Shown here piece by piece: positions 1-9,001 of a stretch of DNA of 64,000 nt; positions within the stretch are counted from its first letter, which is position 1, and the number at the start of each line of letters is the position of its first letter. A program made the position numbers and the translations under genes. The DNA lies in the NCBI GenBank assembly GCA_029961685.1, contig JARWKL010000006.1, positions 2,728,001 to 2,792,000 on the forward strand. The letters are read 5' to 3'. The DNA is from Aristolochia californica. Its lineage: Eukaryota; Streptophyta; Magnoliopsida; Piperales; Aristolochiaceae. The notes beneath the pieces were generated by a model. The model saw only the letters and a program-made list of their open reading frames with translations. It did not search any database and was not told where the DNA came from.

Positions 1-249
1 AACCATATAGAAAAATTTGAATAAGTATTTGACAATTGATGATATAATACTTTGAGCATGAGGCAATTTTTATAGCAATTGTGTTTGACATTTTATGTGA
101 TTAAAAATTTATCGATAAGTATAATAATATATTAGATTAATTATTAATTTTTATTTATTTCCTTAGAAAAGGCAATAAGAGGTCCATTTAACTTTCCTAA
201 GAAAAATTTAAAATATTTCTTGTAATTTTCTAGTAAGTCTCTAATAGTA
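1..249. other. AT-rich sequence without recognisable feature
   Basis: Very AT-rich sequence at the left edge. I see no coding potential, RNA gene or paired repeat in it. Confidence 0.5.
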
Positions 250-860
250 ATAGGATTTTATTTAAAGGATTTATAGTTTTTATTTGGGTGATTATAAATT
301 GATAGTGATATTTCATTTAATTTTGTTGTGTTTGATTATTGTATGGAGATTATTTATAATGTTATGCAGTATATGGAGTGTTTAGACTATTTTATGGAGT
401 GTATAAATAATTTCATGGAGTATTTATGGAATGTATAAACAATTTTATGGAGTGTTTATATAGTGTTTATGCAGGTATTATGTATATTGATTATGCTCAA
501 TTTTAAGAATAGGTCATGCCGAATTTTATACAAGTATTATATATATAGATTATGCTCAATTTTAAATAGAGGTTATGCCCAATCTTATACACGTATTATA
601 TATATAGGTTATGCCTAATTTTATGTAAAATGTATGCATAATTTTATATACATTTTATTCGATATATATTTTTTGAAAAGTTTTAAATGTATGTTGAAGC
701 TCGAGCTCGGCTCGAAGCTCAACTCGAACTCGTTGGGCTTGAGCTCGATAACAATTTTAGGCTCGAGACGAGGCTCGGCTCGAAGCTCGGCTCGAAATAT
801 TTAAATCAAGCTCGGCTCGAACATAAGCAGGTTCGGACTCGGCTCGGCTCGATGCCGCCC
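250..860 (+). repeat. Dispersed repeat: AT-rich body plus GAGCTCGG-type minisatellite end
   Basis: The first part (about 250-690) is a run of imperfect short units built on 'ttatgcaattttatg'-like and 'tatggagtg' words. The last part (690-855) is a GC-rich array of GCTCGGCTCGAA-like units ending at a GCCGCCCCTA boundary. A second copy with the same order of landmarks (ttatttcattta, tttgattattgta, ttttatgcag, then gagcttgaacccggcttgag) lies at about 55740-55995, inside the ATG3 leader intron. The terminal AGGGGCGGCA-type end (read on the - strand) resembles ends of plant hAT-like elements, but no partner terminus was found, so the class is inference. The ORF at 687-1010 is only the repeat read in frame and is not a gene. 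Confidence 0.65.
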
Positions 861-1007
861 CTAATTATACCCCTCTTGGAGAACGAGCTTGTTCTCAAGC
901 TCGAAGGTAGGGTATGCTTGCCAAAACTGATCCTCATCATCCCAAGTAGCACCCACTTTAACTGTGTCAGCCCACTAGACAACATAATCGGTGGAAGTGT
1001 GCCAATG
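861..1007 (-). pseudogene. Gypsy-type polyprotein C-terminal remnant
   Basis: Read on the - strand, the segment gives a chromodomain-like, integrase C-terminal style peptide. Its core VGATWDDEDQFWQAYP and the following FELENKLVLQEG match the end pattern of plant Ty3/gypsy polyproteins (ATWE-x-xF-x-x-x-P ... LEDKV). One in-frame stop near its start shows decay. It is the distal part of an element whose proximal part (LTR, primer-binding site, gag start) is at 4041-4599 on the same strand, with the chimeric gene fragments lying between. The distal LTR is not found; the GAGCTCGG-type repeat abuts this remnant instead. Confidence 0.6.
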
Positions 1008-1117
1008 TAGGTTCTCCTCGTTAGCCGTAGGTTCTACCTGAAAAATAATTTTTTTTTCCACTCTCTGTATTGTTTATCCCATACTAGGGACCAACAACAT
1101 GAGCCTCATAAGCATCT

Positions 1118-1396
1118 TCATTTAAGTAAGCCATCAACAGTCCTAACTTCTTCCACCAATGTTAAGGCTACACTTCCCACACTTCGCATGGTCAAGGCAG
1201 AGAACCAGTAGGGTAGCATAGCTCCAACACTTAGTCCAACAATGACAGAGAACCATTGTCCAGCTGCATCAAGAGCATCTATTCTGTCCCTAATTTTGTG
1301 ATGCATTCCTGCCATCTCAGCAATACCACCGGCATTATCATTAATAGGTTCTTAGACATCCAGCGCAAGCCCTCTTACCATTGTGCTAAGCATTTC
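1118..1396 (-). pseudogene. Vacuolar H+-pyrophosphatase fragment
   Basis: Translation on the - strand gives [14 protein letters not shown], a stop codon, then [29 protein letters not shown] and [18 protein letters not shown]. These are close to conserved blocks of the plant type I V-PPase ([30 protein letters not shown] and RIRERTDALDAAG, then [17 protein letters not shown]). The stretch between the DALDAAG and GAMLPYW blocks, about 45 residues in the family, is deleted, and one in-frame stop interrupts the first block. The real enzyme is a tonoplast proton pump of roughly 760 residues; this is a dead captured piece. Confidence 0.85.
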
Positions 1397-1468
1397 CTGA
1401 TTCCTCGTATGTGGGCCTAGCATTCTTCCATGATGCGGTTGTTGCAGTGCATGACTCTGTAGGGTTCC

Positions 1469-1585
1469 CCCACTTCCCTTGTAGGGTTCAGAGAGCCTGC
1501 CAGATTTGATTATTTCAACATGATTCTGGATCAAGAGCTTCAGCCGCTCAATTGGTGCAGCTGCTGTTTGTGAGACACCAGCAGA
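1469..1585 (-). pseudogene. Mitochondrial ADP/ATP carrier fragment
   Basis: The - strand translation contains [18 protein letters not shown] followed by [12 protein letters not shown]. This matches the first repeat of the mitochondrial ADP/ATP translocase ([19 protein letters not shown] ... [10 protein letters not shown]), including the PIERxK carrier signature Px[DE]xx[KR]. Only about 39 residues are present. It is joined upstream and downstream to unrelated sequence and lies immediately before the V-PPase fragment. Confidence 0.85.
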
Positions 1586-1665
1586 AACATCTAACTTGTC
1601 TTGCATCACTCTTTTTGCCTGCATTTCCCTGAACTTGTCTGGCGTTTGCTCACCATTCCCATTAA

Positions 1666-1800
1666 TTATGTTACAAGATATGATAGTATTGCAAGAACAG
1701 GACTCCGTCTTGTGACCTCACTAAATAATTGAGTTGCCTCAGTTAACCTTCCACACTTTGCATACATGGTAATTAGACATGTTCCAACAAAGACAACATA
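1666..1800 (-). pseudogene. Pentatricopeptide-repeat protein fragment
   Basis: The C-terminal part of the open frame 2184-1666 reads VGTCLITMYAKCGRLTEATQ followed by LFSEV. This is the plant PPR consensus of the PLS class (xxLixMYaKCGxlxeAxxlFdxm). Roughly one repeat is present, so it cannot be functional alone. The preceding 128 residues of the frame (with LGVVDFFYELDSVALSKF) are unassigned. Confidence 0.75.
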
Positions 1801-2601
1801 TATCAGGCCAAGAGGTTCCTGTTCTGTAGAATATGCAGTTAAGGTCCACTTTCTTGAGTGTTCAACCTTACTAAGTTTGTGTAGTGTTCTCATGACATGC
1901 AGTTGAAAATCTACACAGCTTGGAATTGGGTGATCAAAAGGATTCAACATCTTAGTTGCTCTGTCGTAATGAGAAGTGGATATTTCTACCCCCTCCTCAT
2001 CTTGCACATTTCCATTAGAGCAAACACAAACTAATAACATGTTTAAAGCAAATTTACTCAATGCAACTGAGTCAAGCTCATAAAAGAAATCAACAACACC
2101 TAACTTAATATCATAGTCACCATCTGTTCTAGCAAGATTATCAAAGTTCGAACCAATTCTCATCTCTAAGATATGCTCAAGCATAGTTGCTGCTAAAATC
2201 TTGCTCTGTCAGTCAGACGGATTTTTTTTAAAATGAACTTCCACCTCCTCTTCGAACCCAACAGCAAGCATTTGATTTGTCCTCCCTCATTCTCCCAGTG
2301 TCTCATCTTGTTGCTTTGCAGCAACTATTGTTGTTGCCTTTGGACTCCTAGCAGTAAGGCCAGCCTTTTTGAAACCGTCAAATGGCATTGCTACAGCAAG
2401 TGGAAGTCTTCCCTGTTTTTTTGAGTTCAACATTTTAGTGGTACCTGCCATATCAATTGGCACAATGTCCACCCAGTACCCCACACTTGTCTGAATCCGA
2501 CTGAGCATTTCCACATCTATCTTGTAGTTTATAGCAAACCCAACTCTGAGTGGATCTCTGTAGAACCCTTGTGCTACAAACCCAGCAGGTCCCTCTCTGG
2601 A

Positions 2602-2760
2602 TTCACTCTTGTCCTTGTCATAATTTTCAAAAGTCTTATACAAGTGGTGTTCTTTTGCCACTCTATTCAGAGGCATCGTTACTGTGATGAAATCAATATA
2701 ATCAATAATACAATTGCCCTCCACCTCAGCTACTTCCCTTAGTTGCCTAACTTCAAATTC
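2602..2760 (-). pseudogene. Calcium-dependent protein kinase EF-hand fragment
   Basis: Residues 79-131 of the frame starting at 2994 include EVRQLREVAEVEGNCIIDYI and DFITVTMPLNR, then HLYKTFENYDKDKS. This follows the CDPK calmodulin-like domain (EVRxLMEAADxDGNGTIDYxEFITATM ... HLYKAFxYFDKDxSG). Acidic calcium ligands are altered (DVDGNGT has become EVEGNCI), so binding would be lost even if expressed. It is fused in frame to the RPT2 piece with no linker. Confidence 0.8.
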
Positions 2761-3036
2761 TGAATGGGCATCATACCTCTTTGTGCCCCCTGCATTTATT
2801 TCATCAATAACTACAATAGACAGAGGAAGATCATCAGCCACCCTGAAAGGCTCCCTAACCCATTTTGGGGCATCACCTAGATGATTCTGAACCAAGTCAA
2901 TACCAACGACACGCAAGACAGTGGAAAATGTTGACTTGGCCACGGTCTTTGCAAGTAACATTTTGCCAGTACCATGCTCTCCATAGAGTATCACACCCTT
3001 CGGAGGCTTGATTTTAATGTCTGTTGTTTGCTTCTC
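2761..3036 (-). pseudogene. 26S proteasome regulatory subunit 4 (RPT2) fragment
   Basis: The - strand reads IKPPKGVILYGEHGTGKMLL, then LRVVGIDLVQ, VREPFRVADDLPLSIVVIDE and GTKRYDAHS, matching the AAA+ core of RPT2. The Walker A lysine is kept, but GEPGTGKT is changed to GEHGTGKM. The Walker B aspartate-glutamate pair is present. The piece covers about 90 of the roughly 440 residues and then passes directly into CDPK sequence. Upstream (3064-3288) the frame is low-complexity and unassigned; an alternative frame there is glycine-rich. Confidence 0.85.
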
Positions 3037-3288
3037 AAGGGTAGCCTTCTCAGTTACAACATTCTACTCATGCTCCTCACTCGCAACCAGAGCTGCACGA
3101 ACTTCCCCAATGGAGGAGTTGTGATTTATGTGAGGACGTAAATCAGTAAAAAGATCCTGAATGGCACACTCCATATCTAGAAGTAACCCACCCCCCCGGA
3201 TAGCTACCGCCACCCTTTCCAACGTGATCACCACCATCACTGTCAGGCGGGGCACCATAATCACCTCCGCCACTACCCCCATACTCAT

Positions 3289-4040
3289 GACATAAACAAT
3301 GAGGATTTGGAGACTTTGAGGAAATTAAAGAAAATGAGTCAGCCCGTGTTGAAATGAGATGAAGAAACTGCCAAAAAAAAAATTTGTTGTCCCCACAACA
3401 GAAAATTTGCTGCAGTTGACCGGTATCCCAAAACAGAGGGTGCCTTTCCTAAATTTTTACACGCAGGGCAGAGGAATTTGAAGACTCACCTGGCACTGAT
3501 GTCGCTGAGTTGAGGTATGTCTCTGTTGAATGAGAAGTGGAGGCGATGCCAACTTTCCTCCCACTCCATTGTCACCGAAATTCATGCCCTTAGGAAGATT
3601 TTCCCAATGGCGAACAACCTTAATAGTGTTGACGAAGGAGGCTTTTGGACGAACGAAAACCTGCAAACCCAAATCGGGTTGTTCCGAAGAGATTTGAGGT
3701 CTAACGACGCTGGGTTTCGGCTCGGGATTTCCACTCTTGGAGGGTTTAGATCGACACTCTGTTGGACGGCTGTTCCCGAAGACGAACAGGGTCTCAGAAA
3801 TTTCCGAGACAGGTATACGCTAGACGTCCACGCTTGAGGACTTAGGTCGGCCCTATTTGGAATAACGAAATTATTCGCCGAGAAATAGGTTGCACCGTCT
3901 TATTTTGTAACGACGAATTTCCCTTACGAATCCTTATCCAGATGTATCTCTAATTTGCCCCTTTCTCGGACATTTCAATTAAAAACTGTCGTATCTCATC
4001 ACGTATTGCCAAAATTCTTTCTGTGTACACTACTACAAAA
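3289..4040. other. Internal sequence between chimera and gypsy leader, unassigned
   Basis: Open frames occur on both strands (for example 3457-3672 on - and 3517-3837 on +), but neither shows a recognisable domain. The position between the captured fragments and the gypsy gag start suggests retroelement internal sequence or another captured piece. Confidence 0.35.
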
Positions 4041-4160
4041 TCAGAGATTTGAGGTCAGATCAATGAACAGCAGCGACTGTTCCTTTGCGGCGACCTTCCT
4101 CTCCCGAATTACTTGACGGATTGATGCGCATAGTTCATTAACGATCCCCGAGTCGCTCAT
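4041..4160 (-). pseudogene. Start of gag-like frame of gypsy-type element
   Basis: A 39-residue frame starts with ATG at 4160 on the - strand, just downstream of the primer-binding site, and ends at a stop at 4041. It is rich in charged residues (RQVIRERKVAAKEQ), as usual for the start of plant gypsy gag. No capsid or zinc-knuckle motif is reached before the stop, so it is a truncated remnant. Confidence 0.45.
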
Positions 4161-4181
4161 TGTTTCAGCTCTGATACCAAT

Positions 4182-4599
4182 TGTTGTGATCCCCGGATCT
4201 AACAAGGCGATTCTCAGGGAAGAAGAAGAAGAAGAAGAAGAAAATCAAACTCGAAGGGGAGCTCGAGACCCTGGGTTCATTGAGGGAGAACACCGATCCT
4301 GGGTTTGTTGAGGAGAACACCGATCTTAAGGTTCATTGAGGAGAATGCCGATCCTATGTTTTGGGTGAAATTAGATTTGTCCATTTCATTCCATGTTGTC
4401 CCTTAAATAGGGTTCATGTCCACAAGGTTCAAGAGAAAATTATAATTTTGCCCCTCCATGGCATTTAACTTGAAAATAAACTAAATGACTACAAAACTGA
4501 CTCAGTCAGAGTAATTGACTAAGCCGTGGTGTCTTTGCCTGACTCGGCCCACTATTAGGTTCATAACACGGATATGTATAAGTTCATCATATTCCTACA
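4182..4599 (-). mobile_element. LTR of gypsy-type element with adjacent primer-binding site
   Basis: The segment begins TGTTGTGATCC and ends ATTCCTACA on the + strand, giving TGT...ACA termini. Directly to its left (4168-4179) is GCTCTGATACCA. Read on the - strand this is TGGTATCAGAGC, the initiator-methionine-tRNA primer-binding site of plant LTR retrotransposons. The LTR is therefore the 5' LTR of an element pointing left. A (GAA)n run is at about 4213-4241. No second copy of this LTR is seen in the window, so the distal LTR is lost. Confidence 0.75.
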
Positions 4600-4602
4600 A
4601 TA

Positions 4603-4748
4603 AATCAGCTAGCAAACGTATTTACCAAGCCCCTATCTCATACACAACTTCATTTCATTAGCCCAAACTCAATGTCTGTTTGGCCTCCCAGTTCAGCTTG
4701 AGGGGGGATGTGAAGACACATGCATATACACTTAGTTCTATCCACTAG
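4603..4748 (+). pseudogene. Copia RNase H tail, polypurine tract and LTR start
   Basis: The + strand translates to NQLANVFTKPLSHTQLHF and then LNVCLASQFSLRGDV. This is the usual C-terminal tail of Ty1/copia RNase H (ADxFTKPL ... KLgv ... LRGG). The purine tract GCTTGAGGGGGGA near 4696-4708 followed by TGTGAAGACAC fits a polypurine tract and the start of a 3' LTR. The remnant begins three bases after the gypsy LTR, so the gypsy element probably inserted into an older copia copy. Confidence 0.65.
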
Positions 4749-5429
4749 AATCGTCAAGAACATCCACCAGTTTACATGCTAGAAAAGTCTCAACAACAAT
4801 CCTGTCAACGTTCTTCTTCCACTTTGGAGAACTACCCTCAAAACTCTCACTCATGGGTCTCACTCAAGGTTCCTCAAATTCTCATGTTGGGTACACCAAA
4901 GAGGAGATAAGCCCTATCTATACATAGGAATCATACAAAAATAAAAGAGTAAATTGTAGGATTAACTGTCTAAAACTCTTTTGGGGTCTTTGAGTCAAGA
5001 GAAGTCATGGATGATTAGTTTACCAAAATTATATTTGACTATTATTATATTATAATATATTCTAATAAACATCGAAATGTGTCTCGATGAGAAAGATGTA
5101 CAGCTGAAACAAAATGTGTTGCTAGTAGTACATGTAGTATTATGTTGTGCCGGCTCAGGTTGCCTTGAGTACTCGCCTCGTTTTTTCTTCGGAGCTTTTG
5201 AGGCAAGCTACCTCGTTAGTCTCAAGGAGCCAAATTTAAGCAAAAGATGGAAAGCTGGCGCTAGTTCATAATCTTTTACAAAATGCCCTCTTGCATAAAG
5301 GCAAGACAAGAGGATTAGACATGCCTTAACTGGTTATTTCTCTCAAACCTTTGCTTGAAGCAAGTTCCATTCAGCTCTTACAGGTACACTCTTGTTCTCT
5401 TCTTCTTCTTTTTTCATTTTCTTATTCAG
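4749..5429. other. Intergenic, probably decayed copia LTR at its start
   Basis: No gene is recognised. The first part would be the LTR following the copia tail, but no partner LTR is visible to set its end. Confidence 0.35.
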
Positions 5430-5650
5430 TGTAGTGGGAGAAGGGAGGGTTTCCTCCTCTCTGCTCTGTCGATACTTTTCCGATGAAGTGGGAGGGTGTT
5501 ATGAGCATCCTCTTTTTCTTTACTGGGAGGGAGGGAGGCAGAAGCCCTCTCCACTCTGTAATAATTTTTCGATGAAGAGTGAGGGAGTTGTGACCAACCT
5601 CCTATCACCAGAGGGAGAGGGAGGACTCCCTCCTATGCATTTCTGCTCTC
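5430..5650. repeat. Imperfect tandem repeat, about 90 bp period, G/C-T rich
   Basis: Three diverged units share the order gggagg...tcc, ctctgctctgt and tttttcgatgaag..gggag. The anchors fall near 5443/5532/5619 and near 5469/5561. The open frames crossing it (5392-5787, 5426-5608, 5649-5870) are purine/pyrimidine bias effects and show no domain. Confidence 0.5.
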
Positions 5651-6694
5651 AGTTGGAACAAGGAGAAGAAGGAAGGAGTTGGGCCACACCTCCCTCTTTT
5701 TTATGCTCAAAGAGGAGCCAATCAGTATTCTTGGTAGTGACAAGAGAGCCCCTAGTGACAAAAGAATGGGGAAGGGGGGAGAGCTGAGATATTCTTAGAG
5801 ATAGAGGAGAAGAGGGGAGAGCATGGTGGTTGGGGCCCTTACTGTTGAAAAAATAGGGCCCACCTTTCATCTAATGAGGTTTTGGCTGCACTAGGAATTA
5901 GGTCATATTCGAAAATATGACATCTATGAAATTTCCATAAATAATAGAGTTATGAATTGTTGAAAATTCAATGATGAATAGGTTCCATGTGGCCTGTGGG
6001 GGACCAATCACGGAGTATTACTTTCCGTCCAGGACATTTTCATCTCCGCGGCATTTTCTGCATCTACTTTCTTATCAGTCCATGACTTCAGACAGATCAG
6101 AAAACCGCAATAATTGGCCCAAATTTCCAAACAAATTCGATAACTTCAGTAATTGCTTCGTCTGTGGTGGTTGGGGATGTGAATACGTATCCCCAGCTAT
6201 GAGAAGCTACGTTGGACTGAACTGCTGATCAGTGGTCCAGGACGCTTTGTCAGTCATTCACAAAGTTCTCCGCGATCCTTGTAGCGTATACGTCTTGTGT
6301 CCTTGAAATTGATCGAGAACGAATCTCTTTCATTGTAAAGCAAAGCCCCGTGGTGTCCATTCACATGGAACTTGTACGTACGTATTCGTTGATTGTCGAC
6401 TCATGCTAAAACTTGCTGTTCTGGTTTACCTCGTATTGGTCAAGGCGGCCGTTGATATGGATCCATCAATGCATGCAACTAAAAAGTGAGGGAAGGCACT
6501 GACAGGAGGTGGCAGCCTTGATACTTGAATTCTAGGTTCAAGGGGTTGAAAAATCCTTTTAGAAGACGGAACATGCAATGGTTGCGTTAGAGGATTAAAG
6601 AGCCCCTTCTGGTTGAGGACGGAGAGCTCTCGGTTTTAAAGAAGAAGAGTGCTGCTTCTTGTTCTGATCACCGGGAAGGACATTTGCAGTAGCC
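5651..6694. other. Upstream region of the quinone oxidoreductase gene
   Basis: No coding feature is supported. The stretch presumably contains the promoter and leader of the gene starting at 6695, but no clear TATA element could be fixed because the transcription start is unknown. Confidence 0.35.
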
Positions 6695-8135
6695 ATGGTG
6701 AAAGCTATTAGGATCCATGAGTATGGCGGACCCGAGGTAAGTCTCTCTCTTTCGAATACTCTTCTGATTGCATTGCAGCCGGAGGCGGTTTTCTGTTTTG
6801 GTTCTGTGTAACTTATTGTATAAATTCTTTGTAGCTGTTCGTTGACATCCAAATTTTGGATATCAATGACTGTGATCAGAGAGGTTTTACTAATTAAACA
6901 TGACAAGCAGGTCCTGAAATTGGAAGATGTAGAAATAGGGGAACCCAAGGAAGGTGAAATCCGTGTAAAAAACAAAGCAATTGGACTCAACTACTACGAT
7001 GTGCATTTCCGCAAGGGATATTACAGAACTGCCTTGCCCTTTACCCCAGGTCTGATCACTACTCTCTTCTGCAAAAACTTCTAATTAGCTTCTTGTAAAA
7101 CAAACGATCTATTCAAATATATTATGGACTTATTTAAGGTTGTTGTAGGGGTTGAGGCAGTTGGAGTAATCACTGCAGTGGGGCCTGGATTGAGAGGACT
7201 GGAAGAGGGGGATTTAGTTGCTTATGATGGCATCATCACGGGTGCTTACTCAGAAGAACAGATCCTCCCTGCCAATGCTGTGGTGCCTGTCCCAGCCTCT
7301 ATATCTCCAACTGTTGCAGCTTCAGTTATGGTTAAGGGTATGACTGCACAATTGTTACTTCGACGATGCTTTAAGGTATGTTCTATGCTTCAAGCTAATG
7401 TCACTGGGGATAGGAACACCATTTATAGTATATAATGTCATTGATGCAGGTTGAAGCTGGGCATAGGGTCCTTGTTCACGCGGCAGCTGGCGGAGTTGGC
7501 TCTTTACTTTGCCAGTGGGCAAATGCCCTTGGTGCAACTGTAATTGGAACTGTGTCAACTGAGGCAAAAGCAGCTCAAGCCACTCAAGACGGATGCAGCC
7601 ATGTTATAATCTATACAAAAGAAGATTTTGTTGCTTGCGTCAATGAGATCACATCTGGGAAAGGAGTTGATGTGGTCTATGACTCCGTTGGGAAGGACAC
7701 ATTCGAGGTAAGAACTGATCCAAGGTGGCTTTTCTACTATTTGAAACTGGAGCATGCCTTGGTAATGCCTCTTCTATTGATGTTCAGGGATCATTGGCAT
7801 GTTTGAAGACTCGGGGATGGATGGTGAGCTGCGGGCAATCGTCAGGAGCACCAGACCCAATCCCACTATCAGCCCTTGCAGCGAAAGGTCTATTCTTGAC
7901 AAGACCAACGTTTGTTCAGTACCATGCAACTCGAGACGAGCTACTTGAATGTGCTGGAGAAGTATTTGCTAATGTTGATGCAGGTGTGCTCAAGGTTCAT
8001 GTTAACCACACTTACCCGCTGTCGAAAGCCTCTCAAGCCCATGCAGACCTTGAGAATCGCCAGACTACCGGATCAGTAGTTTTAATTCCAGACACAGGTG
8101 CTAAGGATCAGTTTAACATGTTGGGTGCTGAATAA
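6695..8135 (+). CDS. NAD(P)H:quinone oxidoreductase-like, zinc-independent MDR family
   Basis: Five exons can be joined at GT-AG sites with conserved phase: 6695-6736, 6911-7049, 7149-7375, 7450-7707 and 7788-8135, giving about 337 residues, close to the 325 usual for the family. The start MVKAIRIHEYGGPE, the GroES-like segment with NYYDVHFRKGYY, and the Rossmann motif HAAAGGVGSLLCQWA at residues 146-160 identify a quinone oxidoreductase of the medium-chain dehydrogenase/reductase superfamily. The zinc-ligand cysteines of alcohol dehydrogenases are absent, as expected for this branch. The enzyme probably reduces quinones or reactive enones with NADPH in the cytosol. The C-terminus ends TTGSVVLIP plus an unusual 13-residue tail. 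A Mutator-type MITE begins 47 bases after the stop codon. Confidence 0.92.
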
Positions 8136-8181
8136 ATGAGTGGATTGGACTTGGTTGTTTCGTTGGATGCTAAAATATCAA

Positions 8182-8467
8182 GGGAATTTTCCTAAAATAC
8201 CCATTTAAAATAAATTATTTTCAAAAACACTGACGTCATCAAAATATTTCTAAAACTACCCAACTTTGACCGGTCAAATGCCTATGTGTGCAATCAAAAG
8301 CGACGTAAGCTTTGATTGCTTATGTGTTGCCATGTCATCAGTGTAGTAAACATAGATTGACACGTCTGCCACATCATTATTTTTACCACGTCATCTACCA
8401 CATAAGCCACGTCATTAAATAAAAAATTAAATGATTTTTTTTAAATGGGTATTTTAGGGAAATTCCC
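8182..8467. mobile_element. Mutator-type MITE with about 28 bp TIRs and 9 bp target duplication
   Basis: The left end GGGAATTTTCCTAAAATACC and the reverse complement of the right end, GGGAATTTCCCTAAAATACC, match over about 29 bases with one mismatch. The flanks are aaatatcaa (8173-8181) and aaataccaa (8468-8476), a 9 bp duplication with one change, which is the Mutator signature. The 286 bp body has no coding capacity and contains several CACGTCAT-like words. Its position directly after the oxidoreductase stop means it may lie in that gene's 3' UTR. Confidence 0.8.
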
Positions 8468-8476
8468 AAATACCAA

Positions 8477-8996
8477 TTTAGATATATATGGTGGTCTGGT
8501 ACAAAACCCGATTTCATGTAAAAATACGAAATGGAATTCCTGGCCATTCGATCTTGATCAACGGCGGAACTCGCCTCTCGGTCCCCGTTTTTTCTGTCTT
8601 CTCATTGCGCCTAATCACTCGCCTAACCCATGAACCTACTCCCATTTGCATGCCATCACCCTTGCCTCACCCTCGCCATCACCATCGCGTCGCTTCATTC
8701 CCTTCTGCCCCGCTCCCATTAGCACGCCGCCATCATCGCCATCACTGTAGCCAAAGTTCTCAATGAATGTAAATGGGATTAGAGCTCAGCAGCGACTTTT
8801 TTCCAAATCAAGTCCCAACTGCATATGGCTCACCAAATCAATTTTGTGCAAAACTACAATGAGCTTTGCGTTCATCCAAACAAGTAAACTCTGGCATTTT
8901 ATGTTTTGCTTTTTTTATTTTTTGCAACAATGATTAAAATCAAAAGAATCTTGTTTTTGCTGGTTTTTCTGTTGCTAATTACATTTTTACCTTTGG
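8477..8996. other. Intergenic, no gene recognised
   Basis: This stretch includes a short C/CAT-rich segment (about 8640-8730) that creates open frames without recognisable domains. It separates the MITE from the first TRIM. Confidence 0.35.
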
Positions 8997-9001
8997 TTGT
9001 G

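Larger units (their letters stand above)
1118..3288 (-). pseudogene. Chimeric array of captured host-gene fragments
   Basis: Within about 2.2 kb, all on the - strand, pieces of at least five unrelated nuclear genes lie head to tail. In transcription order they are a 26S proteasome RPT2 ATPase piece, a calcium-dependent protein kinase EF-hand piece, an unassigned stretch, a pentatricopeptide-repeat piece, an ADP/ATP carrier piece and a vacuolar H+-pyrophosphatase piece. Each piece is short, introns are absent where the fragments are read, and frameshifts and stops separate them, so the array cannot encode any parental protein. One open frame (2994-2287) fuses the RPT2 and CDPK pieces directly. 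Such multi-gene collages are known from Pack-MULEs, Helitrons and transducing retroelements. Here the flanks are gypsy remnants on the same strand, which points to transduction by, or insertion into, that element. No MULE terminal repeats were recognised by eye. Confidence 0.7.

Noticed and set aside
687..1010. 107-codon open frame on +
   Set aside because: It is the GAGCTCGG minisatellite read in frame, continuing antisense through the gypsy integrase remnant.
3457..3837. Overlapping open frames on both strands
   Set aside because: No recognisable domain, overlap on opposite strands, and position inside retroelement remnants.
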